NCBI GenBank assembly: GCA_900545915.1
Contig: URAV01000036.1
Coordinates: forward strand, 1-35,266
DNA: 35,266 nt
Direction of reading: 5' to 3'
From: an uncultured Porphyromonadaceae bacterium
GTDB lineage: Bacteria; Bacteroidota; Bacteroidia; Bacteroidales; Coprobacteraceae
The position numbers and the translations under genes are program-made. The notes beneath the pieces are model-generated. The model did not search any database. It was not told the DNA's origin and worked only from the letters and a program-made list of their open reading frames with translations. Each line of letters starts with the position of its first letter. Position 1 is the first letter of the stretch. This document shows positions 33,201-35,266 of this stretch, in pieces.

Positions 33201-34782
33201 TAGGATCGATCGGAGGATTAGTCACTTGTGCAAATTGTTGACGGAAATAATTATATAATAACTGCGGACGGGAAGACAATATTGCCAAAGGAGTATCATT
33301 TCCCATCGAAGATACAGGTTCTGCACCATTCACACTCATCGGTATGATAACACGCTCTATATCCTCTCGCGTATAACCAAATGCTCGTAACATACGATCA
33401 TAGTCGGTCACACGATGTTCAACTTTACGTCCGGACTTCAACTCATCAAGTTCAACCCGGTTAGCCGCCAACCATGTTCGATAAGGAAACGCCTCTGCCA
33501 ATTGTTTTTTTAACTCTCCATCATAATATATTTTCCCCTCTTCGGTATCGACCAATAATATTTTACCGGGCTGTAACCGCCCCTTTTCTTTTATTTCGTT
33601 CGCCTCAAAATCCATAACACCGACCTCCGAAGCTACCACCATCATATCATTTTTAGTAATAAGATAACGAGCCGGACGCAGCCCATTCCGATCGAGCATT
33701 CCACCGGCATAACGTCCGTCCGAGAATAAAAGTGCAGCCGGACCATCCCACGGTTCCATAAGAATGCTATGGTACTCATAAAAAGCCTTAAGATCTTCGG
33801 ATATAGGATTTTTTTCATTGAAACTTTCCGGTACAAGAATAGCCATTGCATGCGGAAGGCTCAATCCCGACATCACTAAAAATTCCAACACATTGTCCAA
33901 TGAAGCACTGTCACTCATACCCGGCTGTATGATAGGACGAATGTCTCCTATATTATCCAACACAGGAGATTCCAAAACACTCTCCCGAGCATCCATCCAA
34001 GCCCGGTTTCCCCGTATCGTATTGATCTCACCATTATGAGCCAATAATCTGAACGGTTGTGCCAAACTCCATGTCGGAAAAGTATTGGTACTGAAGCGAG
34101 AATGTACCAACGCCAAGCCACTCGTGAAATAGTGATTAGTAAGATCGGTATAATAATGCCTTAACTGTAAAGAGGAAAGCATACCTTTATAAATAATACT
34201 TCGGGAAGAAAGCGACACGATATAAAAATCCTTTTGTATCGGATCGTCCGACAAACGTATTTTCTTTTCAATCCGCTTACGAATGAGATATAACTTTTTC
34301 TCCAACTCTTGCTGATCATTACATCCGGTAATAAACACTTGACGCACATCAGGTTCTGTTGCTAAAGCCTCACGGCCTAATATAGACGAATCTACCGGAA
34401 CTTTTCTCAAATGCATCAATGTCAATCCCTCCCGCTCTATCTCATCAATCATGATACTCAATATCATGTCTTGCAATTTTATATCTTTAGGAAGAAATAT
34501 CAACCCCGTACCGTATTTCCCTTTTTCCGGAACTGGAATTCCTTGTAATAAAATAAACTCATGAGGAATCTGAAGCAAAATTCCTGCACCATCCCCTGTC
34601 TTATTATCAGCACCTTCAGCTCCTCTATGTCTCATATTCTCTAAAACCTTAAGAGCCGAATCGACCAAATCATGAGATTTGCCACCATGAATATTTACTA
34701 ACATCCCGACACCGCAAGCATCATGCTCATAAGAAGCATCATACAGACCTCTTTCAATATTAATTTGATCCACTTTTTCCAT
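30271..34782 (-). CDS. gltB: Glutamate synthase large subunit
   Basis: A 1503-residue enzyme that converts glutamine plus 2-oxoglutarate to two glutamates, the GOGAT reaction. An N-terminal class II amidotransferase has its catalytic Cys in YEHDACGVGMLVNIHGG, so a short propeptide is removed. The FMN-binding synthase barrel includes ISPPPHHDIYSIEDLAQLI and IISGAEGGTGASPASS. The 3Fe-4S site is CVMMRKCHMNTCPVG. A C-terminal GxGxG beta-helix holds NTLLYGATSGEVFINGRVGE and MTGGRVVVLG. I start at MEKVDQINIE; the in-frame Met four codons upstream is less likely. It heads gltB-gltD-asnB and has a -7 box at 34842-34835. Confidence 0.97.
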   Translation of the reverse strand: MEKVDQINIERGLYDASYEHDACGVGMLVNIHGGKSHDLVDSALKVLENMRHRGAEGADNKTGDGAGILLQIPHEFILLQGIPVPEKGKYGTGLIFLPKDIKLQDMILSIMIDEIEREGLTLMHLRKVPVDSSILGREALATEPDVRQVFITGCNDQQELEKKLYLIRKRIEKKIRLSDDPIQKDFYIVSLSSRSIIYKGMLSSLQLRHYYTDLTNHYFTSGLALVHSRFSTNTFPTWSLAQPFRLLAHNGEINTIRGNRAWMDARESVLESPVLDNIGDIRPIIQPGMSDSASLDNVLEFLVMSGLSLPHAMAILVPESFNEKNPISEDLKAFYEYHSILMEPWDGPAALLFSDGRYAGGMLDRNGLRPARYLITKNDMMVVASEVGVMDFEANEIKEKGRLQPGKILLVDTEEGKIYYDGELKKQLAEAFPYRTWLAANRVELDELKSGRKVEHRVTDYDRMLRAFGYTREDIERVIIPMSVNGAEPVSSMGNDTPLAILSSRPQLLYNYFRQQFAQVTNPPIDPIREELVMSLTEYIGAVGNNILVPSESHCKMVKLNYPILSNTQLDILCNIRYKGFNTIKLPMLYEVAKGKDGMRDALDHLCKNAEQAVDDGVNYIVLSDKNVDRVHAPIPSLLALSAVHHHLISVQKRVQTALIVETGEMREVMHAALLLGYGASAINPYMAFAVLDELVRKQEIQLNYETAEKNYVKAICKGLFKVMSKMGISTIRSYRGAKIFEAVGLSAELSKSYFGSTATPIGGIRLDEIASDVAAFHWDAFGEEVETFLPNRGIYSYRKDGEKHAWNPETISTLQLATRLGSYKKFKEYTHSVDEKEDPVFLRDFLTFKKNPIPIEDVEPASHIMRRFVTGAMSFGSISKEAHETIALAMNKIGGRSNTGEGGEDPVRFVPLENGLSMRSAIKQVASGRFGVTTEYLVNADEIQIKVAQGAKPGEGGQLPGYKVNEVIARTRHSIPGISLISPPPHHDIYSIEDLAQLIFDLKNVNPKAEISVKLVSESGVGTIAAGVAKAKADRIIISGAEGGTGASPASSIRYAGMPPEIGLSETQQTLVLNGLRGQVRLQTDGQLKTGRDIVLMALLGAEEFGFATSALIVLGCVMMRKCHMNTCPVGVATQDEELRKRFHGRHEYLVNFFTFLAEEVREYLAEMGFTSLDEIIGRADLLERKDIRSNPKYDLLDFSRLTYFPEQAAMTAIRQIKSQDHHIDHVKDREIIQQAAAAIESRKEISLDYTIANTDRSVGAMLSGHIVSLYGGEGLPEHTLNVKFKGSAGQSFGAFLVNGVHFKLEGEANDYLGKGLSGGRISLMPPIRSTFVAEENTIAGNTLLYGATSGEVFINGRVGERFAVRNSGAIAVVEGVGDHCCEYMTGGRVVVLGTTGRNFAAGMSGGVAYVWNRNNDFDYFCNMEMVELSLIEESCYRKELHELIRMHYYYTGSKLAKVMLDEWDKYVDQFIQVVPIEYKKVLQEEQMRKLQQKIADMQRDY

Positions 34783-34834
34783 TATAAAAATCATTTTGTT
34801 TTAATATAAGCAATAATATTAGCAAAATGTTTCA

Positions 34835-34842
34835 CAAATGTA
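34835..34842 (-). promoter_or_regulatory. Predicted -7 box of the gltB operon
   Basis: TACATTTG on the minus strand fits TAnnTTTG, giving a leader of about 46 nt. No TTTG -33 box at the expected distance, which may mean an activator is needed. Confidence 0.5.
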
Positions 34843-35029
34843 TAATTTTATTTCTTTATGAAATAATAGAAGTAAAAAATCAATATAAAAAATATTTGTA
34901 AGGGAAACGAACGATTATATTTTAAAATATTATAGCACTAATTTGTATGAAACATAAATTAAAATGGGATGTTTTATAATAGATTATCAAAATATGATTT
35001 AAGAAGAAAAAAATATTAGCAAGAATCAA

Positions 35030-35112
35030 GAGTCAGTTTAAAAATTTGAACATATATTTTTCCAATGAAGAATTTAGAATAGTCCTATCATTATTGTAAA
35101 TTAGACAGTTAA
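35030..35112 (+). repeat. Possible degenerate copy of the fold-back repeat
   Basis: GAGTCAGTTTAAAAATTT at one end and GTAAATTAGACAGTT at the other resemble the family's inverted ends with the interior mostly lost. Weak similarity. The rest of the 34.8-35.1 kb spacer holds nothing else I recognise. Confidence 0.25.
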
Positions 35113-35142
35113 AAACAAAAATTCAAAAAAGTATATATAGAA

Positions 35143-35173
35143 TTTGCAGAAACGAAAATAAAGCGTACCTTTG
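35143..35173 (+). promoter_or_regulatory. Promoter of tRNA-Lys
   Basis: TTTG (35143-35146), a 19-nt spacer, then TACCTTTG (35166-35173), a perfect Bacteroidota promoter. A 7-bp hairpin GCATTTG/CAAATGC (35178-35184 with 35191-35197) lies in the short leader before the tRNA. Confidence 0.75.
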
Positions 35174-35204
35174 CAACGCATTTGAAAAAGCAAATGCAAG
35201 TGAT

Positions 35205-35266
35205 GATTCGCTAGCTCAGCTGGTAGAGCACAACACTTTTAATGTTGGGGTCCTGGGTTCGAGCCC
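35205..35266 (+). tRNA. tRNA-Lys (UUU), cut by the window end
   Basis: The acceptor strand GATTCGC begins at 35205, followed by a D-arm (GCTCAGCTGGTAGAGC). The anticodon stem CAACA/TGTTG encloses CTTTTAA, so the anticodon is TTT (lysine). The T-arm begins CTGGGTTCGAGCCC and the window ends inside it. The last acceptor bases are missing. Confidence 0.95.

Noticed and set aside
34795..35142. Hidden gene upstream of tRNA-Lys
   Set aside because: No ORF of useful length or coding-like composition on either strand; only the gltB -7 box and a doubtful repeat remnant.

Overview
The window is an ordinary chromosomal stretch of an AT-rich Bacteroidota genome, most likely order Bacteroidales. Three lines of evidence agree. 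Promoters repeatedly match the Bacteroidota pattern TTTG-N19/20-TAnnTTTG and Shine-Dalgarno sites are rare. Many products belong to families typical of this group (DUF4923, DUF3078, DUF5606, DUF3276/PUR, CdaR/YbbR, OMP_b-brl PorT-like, a type IX secretion C-terminal domain). A 6S-like RNA follows rplT, as described for Bacteroidales. A gut genus near Barnesiella or Coprobacter is a guess only.

Layout. A partial tRNA-Pro opens the window and a partial tRNA-Lys closes it. At 0.5-5 kb lie a small secreted protein, a decayed gene fragment, a 6S-like RNA and the translation operon thrS-infC-rpmI-rplT, all on the minus strand. At 5-12.6 kb lie a large TPR protein, a cytidylate-kinase-like protein with a DUF4923 protein, a DUF3078 protein, a GH30 lipoprotein and a small coiled-coil protein. 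At 12.8-17.4 kb lie a CAT-like acyltransferase, then DUF5606, coaE, a YbbR/CdaR-like protein, yajC and nusB. At 17.6-27 kb lie a PUR-family protein, uvrA, a lytic transglycosylase and a gliding-motility-type secreted protein, facing a LysM/PBP1 - outer-membrane barrel - GNAT operon. At 27-34.8 kb lies a nitrogen-assimilation operon, gltB-gltD-asnB (GOGAT plus glutamine-dependent asparagine synthetase).

The most unusual feature is a family of non-coding intergenic repeats, about 145-225 bp when complete. They have GAGCCTGTYTAAATTTT terminal inverted repeats and an almost fully self-complementary body, and several are flanked by a direct TAA or TTA repeat. I count five complete copies with both ends (7434, 7841, 9469, 16213, 23482), one probable composite (5007) and several fragments. 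I interpret them as fold-back MITEs mobilised by an absent transposase. They sit between promoter and gene (TPR protein), at promoters (thrS), directly on stop codons (DUF3078 and T9SS-cargo genes), and in a nested cluster at 7.4-8.0 kb. A second item worth testing is a structured rpmI-rplT spacer that presents an AGGAGGTGA anti-anti-SD sequence in a loop, a candidate ribosomal-protein autoregulatory element. No transposase, CRISPR array, prophage or complete novel multi-gene system is visible.
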